Assembly: GCF_036345155.1 (NCBI RefSeq)
Contig: NZ_CP107772.1
Location: forward strand, 620,001-684,000
Source: Streptomyces sp. NBC_00582
Lineage (GTDB): Bacteria; Actinomycetota; Actinomycetes; Streptomycetales; Streptomycetaceae
Reading direction: 5' to 3'
DNA: 64,000 nucleotides
The translations under genes and the position numbers were made by a program. This document shows, piece by piece, positions 8,892-17,557 of this stretch (its first letter is position 1; each line of letters starts with the position of its first letter). The notes below the pieces were generated by a model. The model made no database searches. It was not told where the DNA came from and worked only from the letters and a program-made list of their open reading frames with translations.

Positions 8892-10694
8892 TCACGTCCG
8901 GGCGCGGGGGCCGCCGCCCGCCGCGAGCGCCCTCCAGCGGGTCAGCACGGCGGCGGTGATCTGGTCAGGGGTGAGCCCGCAGACGGCCCGCAGGTCCGGC
9001 ACGGAGCCGTGCGGCAGGAAGTCGTGGGCCACCGCGAACACACGTACCGGGGTATCGACGTCCTTATCGGCGAGGCACTCGCGCACCGCGGCGCCGAGAC
9101 CGCCGCGGCTCCAGTGGTCCTCGATCACCGCGACCATCCGGTGTTCCCCGGCCAGGTCGGGCAGCCGCGCGTCGAGCGGCTCGATCCAGCGGGCGTTGGC
9201 CGACCCGGCGGGCACCCCGGCCGCGCGGAGCCTGGCGGCCACCTCGGTGGCGCAGGGCAGCAGGTCGCCGGCGCCGACGACCAGCACGCCACCGGGGGCC
9301 GACTCGACCTGCCAAGCCGTCAGATCGTCGCCGGGTCCGGCCGCGGTGTCGCCGCTCCGCGTCGGCCCGGGGTCGTCGATCGCCTTCCCGTAGCGGATGG
9401 CGACGGGTCCCGGATGCCGCACCGCGGTCCGCAGCAGACCGCGCATCTCGGCGGCGGTCGACGGGGTCGCTATCGCCATCCCGGGTATCTGGCGCAGCAG
9501 CGCCACGTCCCCGAGACCGTGGTGGGAGGCCCCGTCGCCGCCGGTGATCCCAGCCCGGTCGACGACCACCACGACCGGCAGCCGGTGCAGCCCGATGTCG
9601 AACAGCAGCTGGTCCTGCGCCCGGTTGAGGAAGGAGGAGTGGATGGACAGCACCGGGTGGCGCCCCGCCATGGCCAGTCCGGCGGCGAGTCCCGCGGCGT
9701 GCTGCTCGGCGATCCCGACGTCGTGGAAACGGTCGGGGTAGCGCTCCCGGAAGACGTCGAGTCCCGACGGGCCGCCCATGGCGGGGGTGATCACCACCAG
9801 GTCCGGGTCCTCGACGGCGAGTTCCACCAGGCACGGGCCCAGCACCGAACCGGCCGGCACCCGGCCCCGCGGCAGCGTGTGCTGGCGGCCGGTGTCGGCG
9901 TCGAAGGGACCGACGCCGTGCATGTGCTCGGTGCGGTCGTCGAGGGCGGGCCGGTAGCCCCGGCCCTTCTGGGTCCTGACGTGCACCAGCAGGGGGCCGC
10001 GCTCGGCGCCGGCCTCGGCCAGGACCTTCTCCAGCGCGCCCAGGTCGTGCCCGTCGACGGGTCCCAGACAGCGGAAACCCAGCGCCTCGAAGACGCCGGG
10101 CGCCGCACCCGGCCGGGAGTTCCGCAGGTGCCGCGCCAGCGCGCCGGTGGTGGGTGCGTAGCTGCGGTTGTTGTCGTTCAGCACGATGGTGACGTCCAGG
10201 CCGCGGTCACCGATGTCATTAAGCGCCTCCAGCGCCATGCCCGTGGTGAGCGAGCCGTCGCCGGTCACGGTCACCACCCGCCGGTGACGGTCGGCCGGGC
10301 GGGCCGCGAAGGCGGTGGCGAGCCCGGCGGCGTAGGACAGGGACGTGCCGGCGTGCGAGTTCTCCACCCAGTCGTGCGGGCTCTCGGCCCGACTGGGGTA
10401 CCCGGACAGCCCGTCCAGCTCGCGCAGCGACCCGAAGGCCGGGGCCCGCCCGGTCACCATCTTGTGCACATACGCCTGGTGACCGGTGTCCCACAAGATG
10501 ACGTCCTCGGGACTGCGGAAGGCCCGGTGCAGCGCGATCGTCAACTCGACGACGCCCAGGTTCGATCCGAGGTGGCCGCCGCTGGCGGAAACACTGCTGA
10601 CGAGCAGTTCGCGCACCCGCGCTGCTACGTCGGGCAGATCCTCCGGCTCCAGCCGACGCAGGGCATCGGGCGTCCACACATCGAGGGCGGTCAT
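8892..10694 (-). CDS. dxs: 1-deoxy-D-xylulose-5-phosphate synthase paralogue
   Basis: 600 residues. DXS condenses pyruvate with glyceraldehyde 3-phosphate, with TPP, at the entry to the MEP isoprenoid pathway. Visible motifs: HLGSN (41-45), the TPP-binding GDG (145-147) with LNDNN about 25 residues later, RTQKGRGY (about 240-247) and the catalytic Glu (E330) in VGIAEQHA; the transketolase pyrimidine and C-terminal domains are complete. The ATG at 10694 has GGAGG nine bases upstream; the frame is open to 10865, but that extension is low-complexity and lacks homology. It lies 117 bp upstream of the NRPS in the same direction, so it is read as a pathway-dedicated copy supplying isoprenoid units, or an acyloin-forming relative. 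A housekeeping role is possible but less likely here. Confidence 0.9.
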   Translation of the reverse strand: MTALDVWTPDALRRLEPEDLPDVAARVRELLVSSVSASGGHLGSNLGVVELTIALHRAFRSPEDVILWDTGHQAYVHKMVTGRAPAFGSLRELDGLSGYPSRAESPHDWVENSHAGTSLSYAAGLATAFAARPADRHRRVVTVTGDGSLTTGMALEALNDIGDRGLDVTIVLNDNNRSYAPTTGALARHLRNSRPGAAPGVFEALGFRCLGPVDGHDLGALEKVLAEAGAERGPLLVHVRTQKGRGYRPALDDRTEHMHGVGPFDADTGRQHTLPRGRVPAGSVLGPCLVELAVEDPDLVVITPAMGGPSGLDVFRERYPDRFHDVGIAEQHAAGLAAGLAMAGRHPVLSIHSSFLNRAQDQLLFDIGLHRLPVVVVVDRAGITGGDGASHHGLGDVALLRQIPGMAIATPSTAAEMRGLLRTAVRHPGPVAIRYGKAIDDPGPTRSGDTAAGPGDDLTAWQVESAPGGVLVVGAGDLLPCATEVAARLRAAGVPAGSANARWIEPLDARLPDLAGEHRMVAVIEDHWSRGGLGAAVRECLADKDVDTPVRVFAVAHDFLPHGSVPDLRAVCGLTPDQITAAVLTRWRALAAGGGPRART

Positions 10695-10750
10695 GCAGTC
10701 GAACCTCCGTCGCCAGGTCGGGGATCCAGCGGTGGTCGGGGCATGCGGCA

Positions 10751-10807
10751 GGGGCGGCCGCCCCAGTCCTGGCCTATGAGGTGACGGCTGCGGGCACCGC
10801 GGTGCCC
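10751..10807. promoter_or_regulatory. Two perfect short palindromes upstream of the DXS gene
   Basis: The 287-bp gap between the small acidic gene and DXS (10695-10981) holds two perfect palindromes: GGGGCGGCCGCCCC at 10751-10764 and GGGCACCGCGGTGCCC at 10792-10807. They could be a weak intra-operon terminator or attenuator, or binding sites. No U-tract follows either on the minus strand. No other feature is seen in the gap. Confidence 0.3.
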
Positions 10808-10981
10808 CCGGCGACACGTCCAGGCGCGGCTGGTCGGTGCGGTTCGGCGGGCAGCAGTGCACCACCGGGCCGCTCAGGCGCGCCCCGGTCCGCTACGTCA
10901 CCGCCCCGATGTCCTCGTACCGTACGGTCCTGTCCGCGAGCCGCATGCGGGAGGATGTGGGGGGCGGATGGGCTCACAGAG

Positions 10982-11140
10982 TCAGACCTCGGTGGCGGTC
11001 TGGGCGGTGCCGGAACCGGTCGGCTTCTCCGGCGGTTCCTCGGCCTCGTCCTCCTCGACGTCCTGAAGCGCCTCCATGTAGAGATCGCGCACCTTCTTCA
11101 GTTCCTCGTCATTGAGGAAACGAGAAAAGGAGTTGGGCAT
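10982..11140 (-). CDS. Small acidic protein heading the DXS-NRPS-PKS operon
   Basis: 52 residues, too small for confident family assignment. It starts at an ATG with a very strong GAGGAGAGG ribosome binding site six bases upstream. The N-terminal part (MPNSFSRFLNDEELKKVRDL...) looks helical and charged; the middle is a run of Glu/Asp with prolines; the tail is Gly/Thr/Ser-rich and ends in TEV. There is no signal peptide, no cysteine and no membrane segment. It is the first gene of the leftward operon, 287 bp upstream of the DXS gene. Possible roles are an accessory protein for the assembly line, a RiPP-like precursor or a small regulator; none is supported directly. Confidence 0.6.
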   Translation of the reverse strand: MPNSFSRFLNDEELKKVRDLYMEALQDVEEDEAEEPPEKPTGSGTAQTATEV

Positions 11141-11324
11141 CTGTGACCTCTCCTCGAAAGCCCGTCGGATGCTGCGAGAACAAACCAGCAACCCGCGCCG
11201 CAGGTGACGGCGGACGCAGGGTGGGACGCGGCCCCAGGGACCTGATCGAGTGCGCAGTCAGCGTAGCCGAGAGATCACGGACTGTCTTTAGCCAATTCAA
11301 GCCACACCGCTGGGCGGCCCACCC

Positions 11325-11352
11325 GCCGGGGCCCGGGCCCGGGCCCGGGCGG
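11325..11352. repeat. Tandem GGGCCC hexamer run
   Basis: About four head-to-tail copies of the hexamer GGGCCC in the non-coding stretch 11141-11473, between the start of the biosynthetic operon and the serine-hydrolase pseudogene. It is self-complementary, low-complexity DNA. No gene or convincing promoter was found in this 330-bp stretch. Confidence 0.5.
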
Positions 11353-11473
11353 ACATGCCCGGTGACGGCGCCGGGACGCCCGCGGCGCGGCCCGGGCCGC
11401 CGGTTCGGATGGCCTGTTCCAGCCGCCGGTTCTGCCAGCGGATGCGCTCTTCGGCCGTCCCGGTGTCCAAACA

Positions 11474-12759
11474 GTGCTGGCGGGTGCGGCGGCGATCGGC
11501 GCGTCCGCGTTGACCGCTGGTGTGGTGCCGGGCGGTCCGGTGGCGACGGCGTCGGCCGGCACCAGCGGGTCGTGGCGGGCCGGACTCGCGCGGCTGCACG
11601 AGGCGATGGCGGCCCGCGTCGCGCGGCGCGAGCTGCCCGGCATCGTCTACCTCATCGCGCACCGCGGCCTGCTGCACGTCGAGACGATCGGCACCTTGAC
11701 GCTGGATGGCCACGAGCCAATGCGACGGAGCACGCCGTTCCGGATGGCCTCGATGACCAAGCCGATCATCGCGGCAGCCACGATGATGCTGGTAGAGGAG
11801 GGCCGGCTGGCACTGGACGAGCCGGTCGACCGGCTGCTGCCCGAGCTGGCCAACCGGCGGGTGCTCACCCGGATCGACGGACCGCTCGACCAAACTGTGC
11901 CGGCGGCGCGCCCGATCACGGTCGAAGATCTGCTGACCTTCCGCATGGGCCGCGGCATGTTCTTCGAACCCAGCTTCCAGCCGCCGTACCCGATCATCAC
12001 AGCCGCCAACGAACTACAGCTGGTGATGGACCAGCCGGACCCGCGCACACCGCACGACCCGGACGAGTGGATGCGGCGGTACGGCACCTGCCCCTGATGT
12101 ACCAGCCCGGCCAGCGGTGGCAGTACAACACCGGCGCCCTCGTGCTCGGCGTGCTGATCGCCCGGGCCGCGCGGGAACCGCTGGAGAGGCTTCTCCGCAA
12201 GCGTGTCTTCCGGCCGCTGGGCATGAACCACACAGGGTTCTCGCTGTCACGTGCCGACGCCTCGCGGTTGCCCGGCGTGTACAGGGCAAACCCGCAGACG
12301 GGACAGTTGGAGCTCCAGCCCTACTCGCGGCCGGAGGAGTGGACCCAGCCGCCCGCGTTTCCCTCCGGTGCCGCAGGGCTGGCCTCAACCATCGACGACT
12401 ACCTGGCATTCAGCCGGTTCCTACTCAACCAGGGCGTCCACCATGGCCGGCGCCTGCTTTCGGCCGAATCGATCCGGCTGCTGACCATGAACCACCTGAC
12501 GCCGCGGCAGCTCGCCGATGCCGGCCCCTTCCCGCTCACCGGTCGCGGCTGGGGGTACGGCATGGCCGTCAGCGTCACACCCGACGAGGTCTCGCAGCCG
12601 GGCCGCTACGGCTGGGAGGGTGGCTACGGCACCAGCTGGTTCAACGACCCACACCGCGACCTGACCGCGATCGCCATGACGCAGACCGTCGACTTCTGGG
12701 CCAACGGCGTCTACGAGGAGTTCCAGCGATTGGCCGCGGCGGTCGACACTCCACGGTAG
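11474..12759 (+). pseudogene. Frameshifted serine hydrolase (class C beta-lactamase family)
   Basis: An exported beta-lactamase/DD-peptidase-fold hydrolase read in two frames. The first frame has an Ala-rich export-signal-like segment (LAGAAAIGASALTAG, ending near ATASA) and the SxxK nucleophile motif in MASMTKPI, and runs into a stop at 12097. The second continues the protein from LPLMYQPGQRWQYNTG (Y-x-N motif) to the normal C-terminus at 12759. Restoring one C near 12086-12091 (ACC-TGC to ACC-CTG) joins the two halves with no loss of homology, so a single-base deletion or an assembly error explains the break. The N-terminal start is uncertain; the GTG at 11474 is a placeholder and the twin-arginine part may be missing. 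Confidence 0.75.
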
Positions 12760-12954
12760 GGCAGGCGTCACGGCTTGCGACCGACACTTCGGAAGGCGTC
12801 GACGTCCTTCGGGTCGTCGCCGGGGTCCGGGCGCCCGCGGATGGCAACGGTGCTGCGTCCAGTAGAAGGCTTCCTGGCCGGACGGCACTGATGCGCAGTG
12901 GGCGCGGAGCGAGCCGTTGCTCCCGGACCGAACGCCGAGGCGGGGTGGCCGGTG

Positions 12955-13582
12955 GCGTGACAGGAGTGATGCCGGTCAGGGACGTTCCCGCCGCGTTGAC
13001 CGTGACGCCGGTGGCGGGCCGCGTTGAAGGTCACTGAGCGCCCGTCAGGTTCGTCCCGGTGATGGTGAAGGCGGTGCCGCCGGACGGGGAGCCGAGCGTG
13101 GGAGAAAGAGTGGTGACGGTGGGGGCGCCGACATAGGCGTAGGTCGCGGTGTTGCTGGTGCCACCGGCTGTGGTGACGGTAACGGTGACCAGGCCGGTTG
13201 CAGCCCCGGCCGGCACGGGCGCGGTGAGTTGGCGGTCGGTGACGACTGTCGGCACGACGGTATGGGTACCGAAGCGCACACTGGTGGCGGCGGACAGTTC
13301 GGTTCCATAGAGGGTGACGACTCCCCCGCCCGCCAGTGGGCCGGAGGCGGCGCTCAAGGAACACAGGAACGGTGGCCCGACGTAGTGGAACGGCGCCGGG
13401 TTGCTGGTACCTCCGGCCGTGGTCAGCATCACCCCGACGGTGCCGGTGCCCGGCGGGGACACCGCGGTGACCTCGGTCGGTGAAACCTGGGTGAACCTGC
13501 CTGCCGGCCTGGTACCGAACATCACGGCTGTGGTGCCGGCCAGGTCGGTGCCGGTGAAAGTGACCAAGGTCCCCCCCGTTTG
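12955..13582 (-). pseudogene. Fragment of an IPT/TIG-repeat surface protein
   Basis: On the minus strand, three immunoglobulin-like IPT/TIG repeats can be read, each with the pattern [11 protein letters not shown] ... FG ... VTVTTAGGTSN. The frame stops at 13031 inside a fourth repeat (GTNLTGA), after which the remaining homology (TGVTVNAAGTSLTGITPV) is in another frame, so the 3' end is broken. The 5' end is cut abruptly at about 13580, where sequence of an unrelated gene on the opposite strand begins; there is no signal peptide or start codon of its own. Such repeats usually form stalks of secreted or cell-wall proteins. The 12760-12954 stretch between this and the hydrolase pseudogene holds nothing I can assign. 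Confidence 0.7.
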
Positions 13583-13912
13583 CTCACCGGTGAGGCCCGC
13601 CAGGTGTCCGCGTGGCTTCGCGCGGTGGCCGCGGGGACGGTGACCGTCACCGAACCTGATGCCGAAGGTGTGCTGTCGCCGGACACGTGGTTCATCGAGC
13701 CGGTCGTGGCTTTCAGTCTCGCCGGTCGAACCGAGGGCGGGAGCGCGGTGATTCGCGTTCATCTGTCCTTGGAGGCGGCACCCCCGTGGCAACAAGGTGA
13801 CGACGGGGCTGACATCTACCAGTACGTCGTGGAGGTCAGGCTGGACACCGCGGCGCTGCTTCACGCGGCTGACCAGTGGGACCTCTCTCTGGCTTCCTTG
13901 CCGCCCCGTTGA
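13580..13912 (+). pseudogene. C-terminal part of a WapI-type immunity protein
   Basis: About 105 residues ([20 protein letters not shown] ... [13 protein letters not shown] ... [13 protein letters not shown] ... [11 protein letters not shown]) match, from memory, the C-terminal half of actinobacterial WapI-family immunity proteins, which neutralise polymorphic toxins. The N-terminal half is missing: at about 13580 the sequence changes without a gap into the IPT/TIG fragment on the other strand. The apparent start codon at 13580 is therefore probably fortuitous. No matching toxin gene is visible nearby. Assignment is by pattern only. Confidence 0.6.
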
Positions 13913-14216
13913 TCACGGTTCGAACTTCAGCGAAGCCTCGCTGCGGTGCGGCAGGCTGATGGACCGGTCATGGCCTTGGAGGTCGAAGAGACGCTGAGAG
14001 CGGACATCAGTGTGCGGAGCAAGCTGGAGCCGCTGCAAGCGAAGTGGGCCAGCTGCTCAGGCGCCGTCTGAAGGCAATTCGGTCCCGAGGGCGGATCCTG
14101 CCGCAGGGTCCGCCCGATTGGCTCGACGCCGTTCGACAGGACGGCTTGCCCAGGCCTCCACGCCCTCGCCGCCAGCATCTGAGCCAAGCCTTTTGAACTG
14201 AAAATGGCCAATGGAA
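13913..14216. other. Intergenic stretch, no assignable gene
   Basis: About 300 bp between the immunity fragment and the DUF6000 gene. Short open frames exist on both strands but none carries recognisable motifs or a good ribosome binding site. It may contain further decayed coding sequence. Confidence 0.4.
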
Positions 14217-14822
14217 TCAGGTGTCGGCGCATTCGTCGATGATGGCGCAGGCGCGGCGGATGCCGCCCAGGTAGGGGGAGATGCCGTCATCGCCGCGCAT
14301 GTGGGGCGCGTCCTGAAACCACTGCCGCCACAGGCCGCCCTCTTGGAGGAGGCGGCTGGCCCGGTCGCCGTGCAGGACGGAGTCGGTGTAGGCCAGGGCG
14401 CCCATGGCTGTCGGCTGGTCGTAGGCCAGGTCGGGCCGGCGCAGGTAGCGGTCCAGGTAAGCGGCGAGCAGGTCGGCGTCCCGTGCGGTGCCGAAACTTG
14501 CCAGCGCCACGCAGTAGGCCCCGCCCGCGCAGCAGACCTCGCTCTCGAGCAGCAGCGCTCCCAGACGCTCGCGGAAGTAGTCTCGGCGCGAGACGGCGGC
14601 GAGCCATGCCGCGGTGCGCCGCTCGCGCCAGCTGCCTTCGAAGAGGGTGGTGAGTTCGGCGTCGGAGACAGCCTTCGCGTCAGCGGCCAGGGCATGAACG
14701 AACGGCTCGTACTCCTCGCGCGGCATACGAAGTACCGCTCCGCCCAGCTTCAGATAGCGGCGCGCGGGGGCACAATAGCGGCGGAACAGAGCCTGCATCT
14801 CGGGGTCGTGGCGGATCACCAC
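14217..14822 (-). CDS. DUF6000 family protein
   Basis: About 200 residues matching the Streptomyces DUF6000 pattern: RYLKLGGAVLRMPREEYEPF, SDAELTTLFEGSWRERRTAAWLAAV, LLLESEVCCAGGAYCVALASFGT, and the hallmark DADLLAAYLDRYLRRPDLAYDQ with WxxW-like GLWRQWF near the end. Predicted cytosolic and helical; biochemical function is unknown, though such proteins occur beside immunity genes. The frame stays open far upstream across the GNAT gene, so I place the start at tandem GTG codons (14819-14822) where homology begins; the ATG at 14798 is an alternative. Confidence 0.7.
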   Translation of the reverse strand: MVIRHDPEMQALFRRYCAPARRYLKLGGAVLRMPREEYEPFVHALAADAKAVSDAELTTLFEGSWRERRTAAWLAAVSRRDYFRERLGALLLESEVCCAGGAYCVALASFGTARDADLLAAYLDRYLRRPDLAYDQPTAMGALAYTDSVLHGDRASRLLQEGGLWRQWFQDAPHMRGDDGISPYLGGIRRACAIIDECADT

Positions 14823-14905
14823 CGCATACTCTCGCAACAGGCACTCGGCTGAGAACGTGGGAGGGAAGACGCCTGCGGTGATGCCGGGGCGGGAGGGACG
14901 CCGCC

Positions 14906-15445
14906 TCAGTTCGGCAGATTCGCTGCGTAGATCCAGTCGTGGCCGTCGTATCCGGTGCCGTCGAGGTGCTCCGCTCGAGTCAGGCCGGCGCGGATCGCCA
15001 CGCGCTGGGAAGCGGTGTTGGCCGGCCGGACGCGGGCGATCAGCGGCAGGTCGGGGACATGGCGGGATGCCCAGGTGGTCACCGCGGTGGCGGCTTCGCC
15101 GGCGTAGCCCTGGCCCCAGGCCGAGGTGGCGAAGCGATAGAAGAGGTTGAGGACCTTCATGCCGTGCAGTTCCATGAACTTGATCCCGCAGAAGCCCACT
15201 TGTTGATCGGAGCCGTGGCGGCGGACGACCCAGTACCCGTATCCGTATCGCTGCCACTGCTCGATCCAGCGTCGATACAGCTCCCCGGCCTCGTCGGGCC
15301 GGGCGAGCGCATCGGAGGGGTTGTGCAGGCAGGTCTCGGGATCATGGTGGATTGCGAAGATCGCATCGATATCGGCCTCGGTCGGACGCCGTAGCGACAG
15401 CCGGGCCGTCTGCAGCTCGTCGGCCGTCGGGTTCCGGTCACTCAT
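14906..15445 (-). CDS. GNAT family N-acetyltransferase (RimJ/RimL type)
   Basis: 179 residues. The opening TARLSLRRPTEADIDAIFAIHHDPET is typical of RimJ/RimL-like GNAT proteins that acetylate amino groups of proteins or small molecules using acetyl-CoA. The acetyl-CoA loop is in SAWGQGYAGEAATAVTTWA (the Q/RxxGxG/A signature), followed by the conserved ANTASQRVAIRAGL. The ATG at 15445 agrees with family length; the longer open frame upstream adds unrelated sequence. No strong ribosome binding site is seen. Leftward, about 80 bp before the DUF6000 gene. Confidence 0.85.
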   Translation of the reverse strand: MSDRNPTADELQTARLSLRRPTEADIDAIFAIHHDPETCLHNPSDALARPDEAGELYRRWIEQWQRYGYGYWVVRRHGSDQQVGFCGIKFMELHGMKVLNLFYRFATSAWGQGYAGEAATAVTTWASRHVPDLPLIARVRPANTASQRVAIRAGLTRAEHLDGTGYDGHDWIYAANLPN

Positions 15446-15699
15446 GTGAAGATCGTAGGGCCGGGTCGGGCCGCCCTGGCGGGGTATTCGGTCCAACTGC
15501 GGATCGTAGTGAGCGCGAAGTGGCGCAGCGCCGCGAACTCCGCATCGATCCGGTTCACCGGCTGAGGCCGGGGATAACCTCGCAAGATCCTGGATGGACA
15601 TCACTCCGGCCCGAGGGGAAAGAGGCGGGCGGGCATTTCCGTAAGCCGGGCGCGGGCGCGCTTCCCCAAGGAGGCGCGCCAGTCTGACGGGGTCGGCGG

Positions 15700-15830
15700 C
15701 GGATCAGGCCGCCGTCGACGAGGTGGACCTGGCCGGTGATGAAGGAGGCCTCGTCGGAGGCGAGGAAGGCGATCAGGTGTGCGACGTCCTCGGGCGTCTG
15801 CTCCCGCTTCAGGTTCGGACTCGGCGACGC
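15700..15830 (-). pseudogene. C-terminal fragment of a short-chain dehydrogenase
   Basis: About 40 residues ([38 protein letters not shown]) form the characteristic end of classical SDR enzymes. The Rossmann GxxxGxG and YxxxK parts are absent upstream, and the reading frame continues into unrelated sequence on both sides. It sits next to another truncated gene, with the junction at about 15.83-15.96 kb. Confidence 0.75.
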
Positions 15831-15959
15831 GCTGCGCCAGGCGGCCCGTGCGACGGGAGGGCCGGAGCCGTCCGGGTACGCGCTCGTCCTCGGATCAATC
15901 GAATTCCTGCTCGACGCCAACCATCACCCCGTGCTCCCACCGCTGCCGGTCCCGACCCG

Positions 15960-16330
15960 TCACAGCACGTCCGGTGCCCAACGGTGACAGCGCATCCGCA
16001 GGGAGACGGTCATCCCCCGCGTGCCGGCAGCGGCGCAGGCCCTGCGCATCAGTTCGTCGAGGAGCATGGCGCTCATGCCTCCGTGTCCGTAGCCGGGCGG
16101 TCCTTCGTGGGCGATGCCGAGGACACAGGTTCCCTCCACTCCCCCGCCGGTCGGCGTGACGCGCCGGGGTGGGGCCAGTGGGCTGCCGGCACCCGTGACC
16201 GGGCTGCGCATCCGCACCCCTCCGGGGAACTCGTGCACCGACGGGATCTCCGCACGCGCGTGGCGCCGACCGCTCAACTGCCCGGTGAGCGCGCGGACTC
16301 CGGCCGCCACGCGGGGCAGGGTCTCCGGCG
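15960..16330 (-). pseudogene. Truncated PaaI-type hotdog thioesterase
   Basis: About 115 residues reading ALTGQLSGRRHARAEIPSV ... GIAHEGPPGYGHGGMSAMLLDELM ... GMTVSLRMRCHR. The GHGGMSAMLLDE segment is the active-site helix region of PaaI/YbgC-like acyl-CoA thioesterases. Homology ends at RCHR, before the last beta strands, and the frame stops soon after at 15960. It lies just downstream of the complete alcohol dehydrogenase gene. Confidence 0.7.
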
Positions 16331-16468
16331 GGGCCGGGTGCGGAAGGTGGCGTCGACCAGGGCGCGCAACCCGTGGCCCACGCGCTGTCTCGGACAGGAC
16401 GTCGGGGACGCGGGACGGGGCCCGGTCCGACCGGGCCCCGCACCACGAGGGACCGGTGGCCCCGTGCC

Positions 16469-17488
16469 TCACTTCTCCAGCACGAAGATCGGCTTGTGGC
16501 CGGCGTGCCCGGAGGTCAGTACGTCGGGGATCTCCTCCCAGGAATGGATTCCGCTGGTGACCAGTTCGGGGTGGAGCGTGCCGGCGGCCACCGCCTCCAG
16601 GGTCGGTGTCATGTTCGGCCGCGCGTGTCCCTTGCCGTTGTGGAAGTGGACCCCGCGCTGGTAGAGCGAGAGCAGCGGGAGCTGGACCTCGTCGAAGTAG
16701 ATGCCGACGCTGTTGACGTGTCCCTCGGGCATGACCGACAGCAGCGCCTTGCGCAGGCGCTCGGGGTCGCAGCTGGCGTCCACGGCGAGGTGGAAGTCCT
16801 TCTCGCGCTTGCCGCCCACGTCGTGGACTTCCGCCCCGAGCTGCTCGGCGACCTTCATCCTGACCGGGTCGTCGTCGTAGTAGACGGTGTGGGCGTTCGC
16901 GCAGTGGACCGCGACGTCGACGCAGTACAGGCCGATGGAGCCGGTGCCGCCGAAGACGGCGATCTTCGGGTCGGTGATCCCGGCGACGGTCGGCATCACC
17001 GTCTCCCAGCCGAGGGCGAGGTTGTCGCCGATCGACGCCAGATGCACGGGGTCGACGCCGACGGGCAGCTTGGCGAGGTTGAAGTCGGCGTAGGGGACGC
17101 GGATGAGTTCGTCGAAGCAGCCGCCCCAGGCCCCGTTCACCGGAAGGCCGTACTGGGCGTCGCCGTGCCGGAGACAGCGGGCGGTGTGTCCGAGCCCGCA
17201 CTGCGCGCAGGTGCCGCACGCGATGTGCCAGGCGACACCGACGACGTCACCGACCGCGACGTCCGTGCAGTCGGGGCCGACCTCGACGACCGTGCCCACG
17301 CACTCGTGGCCGAGCGGGAACGGGCCGAATCCGGAGAACGGCGTCTTGTCGTCGATGACATGGTGGTCGAGATCGCACGTCGTCGCCGCGAGCGGGCGCA
17401 CCAGCGCGTCCGCGCCCTCGACGATGACGGGGGCGTCGACCTCGTCGAAGCGCAGCTGTCCCGGGGCGACGAACATCAGGCTCTTCAT
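16469..17488 (-). CDS. Zinc-dependent medium-chain alcohol dehydrogenase
   Basis: 339 residues. N-terminal GroES-like domain with catalytic-zinc ligands in ATTCDLD and PLGHECVG, and a structural-zinc cluster CGTCAQCGLGHTARC; the C-terminal NAD(P)-binding domain has GGTGSIGLYCVDVA, a variant Rossmann loop with GTGSIG. It would oxidise an alcohol or reduce an aldehyde/ketone; the substrate is unknown. The ATG at 17488 has AGGAG seven bases upstream. It is the second gene of a leftward group with the ABM monooxygenase 69 bp upstream. Confidence 0.88.
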   Translation of the reverse strand: MKSLMFVAPGQLRFDEVDAPVIVEGADALVRPLAATTCDLDHHVIDDKTPFSGFGPFPLGHECVGTVVEVGPDCTDVAVGDVVGVAWHIACGTCAQCGLGHTARCLRHGDAQYGLPVNGAWGGCFDELIRVPYADFNLAKLPVGVDPVHLASIGDNLALGWETVMPTVAGITDPKIAVFGGTGSIGLYCVDVAVHCANAHTVYYDDDPVRMKVAEQLGAEVHDVGGKREKDFHLAVDASCDPERLRKALLSVMPEGHVNSVGIYFDEVQLPLLSLYQRGVHFHNGKGHARPNMTPTLEAVAAGTLHPELVTSGIHSWEEIPDVLTSGHAGHKPIFVLEK

Positions 17489-17557
17489 GGGCATGCTCCT
17501 CAGTTGCGTGGGGGGCGGGTCGAGCGGCATGACCCTCGGCCCGCTGCCCGTGTGCGG

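Noticed and set aside
8892..10865. DXS start at 10865
   Set aside because: The extra 57 residues are Pro/Arg low-complexity; the ATG at 10694 has GGAGG and the family N-terminus.
15960..17219. Long minus-strand frame overlapping the alcohol dehydrogenase
   Set aside because: Only its last 120 codons (thioesterase remnant) have homology; the rest is a shadow.
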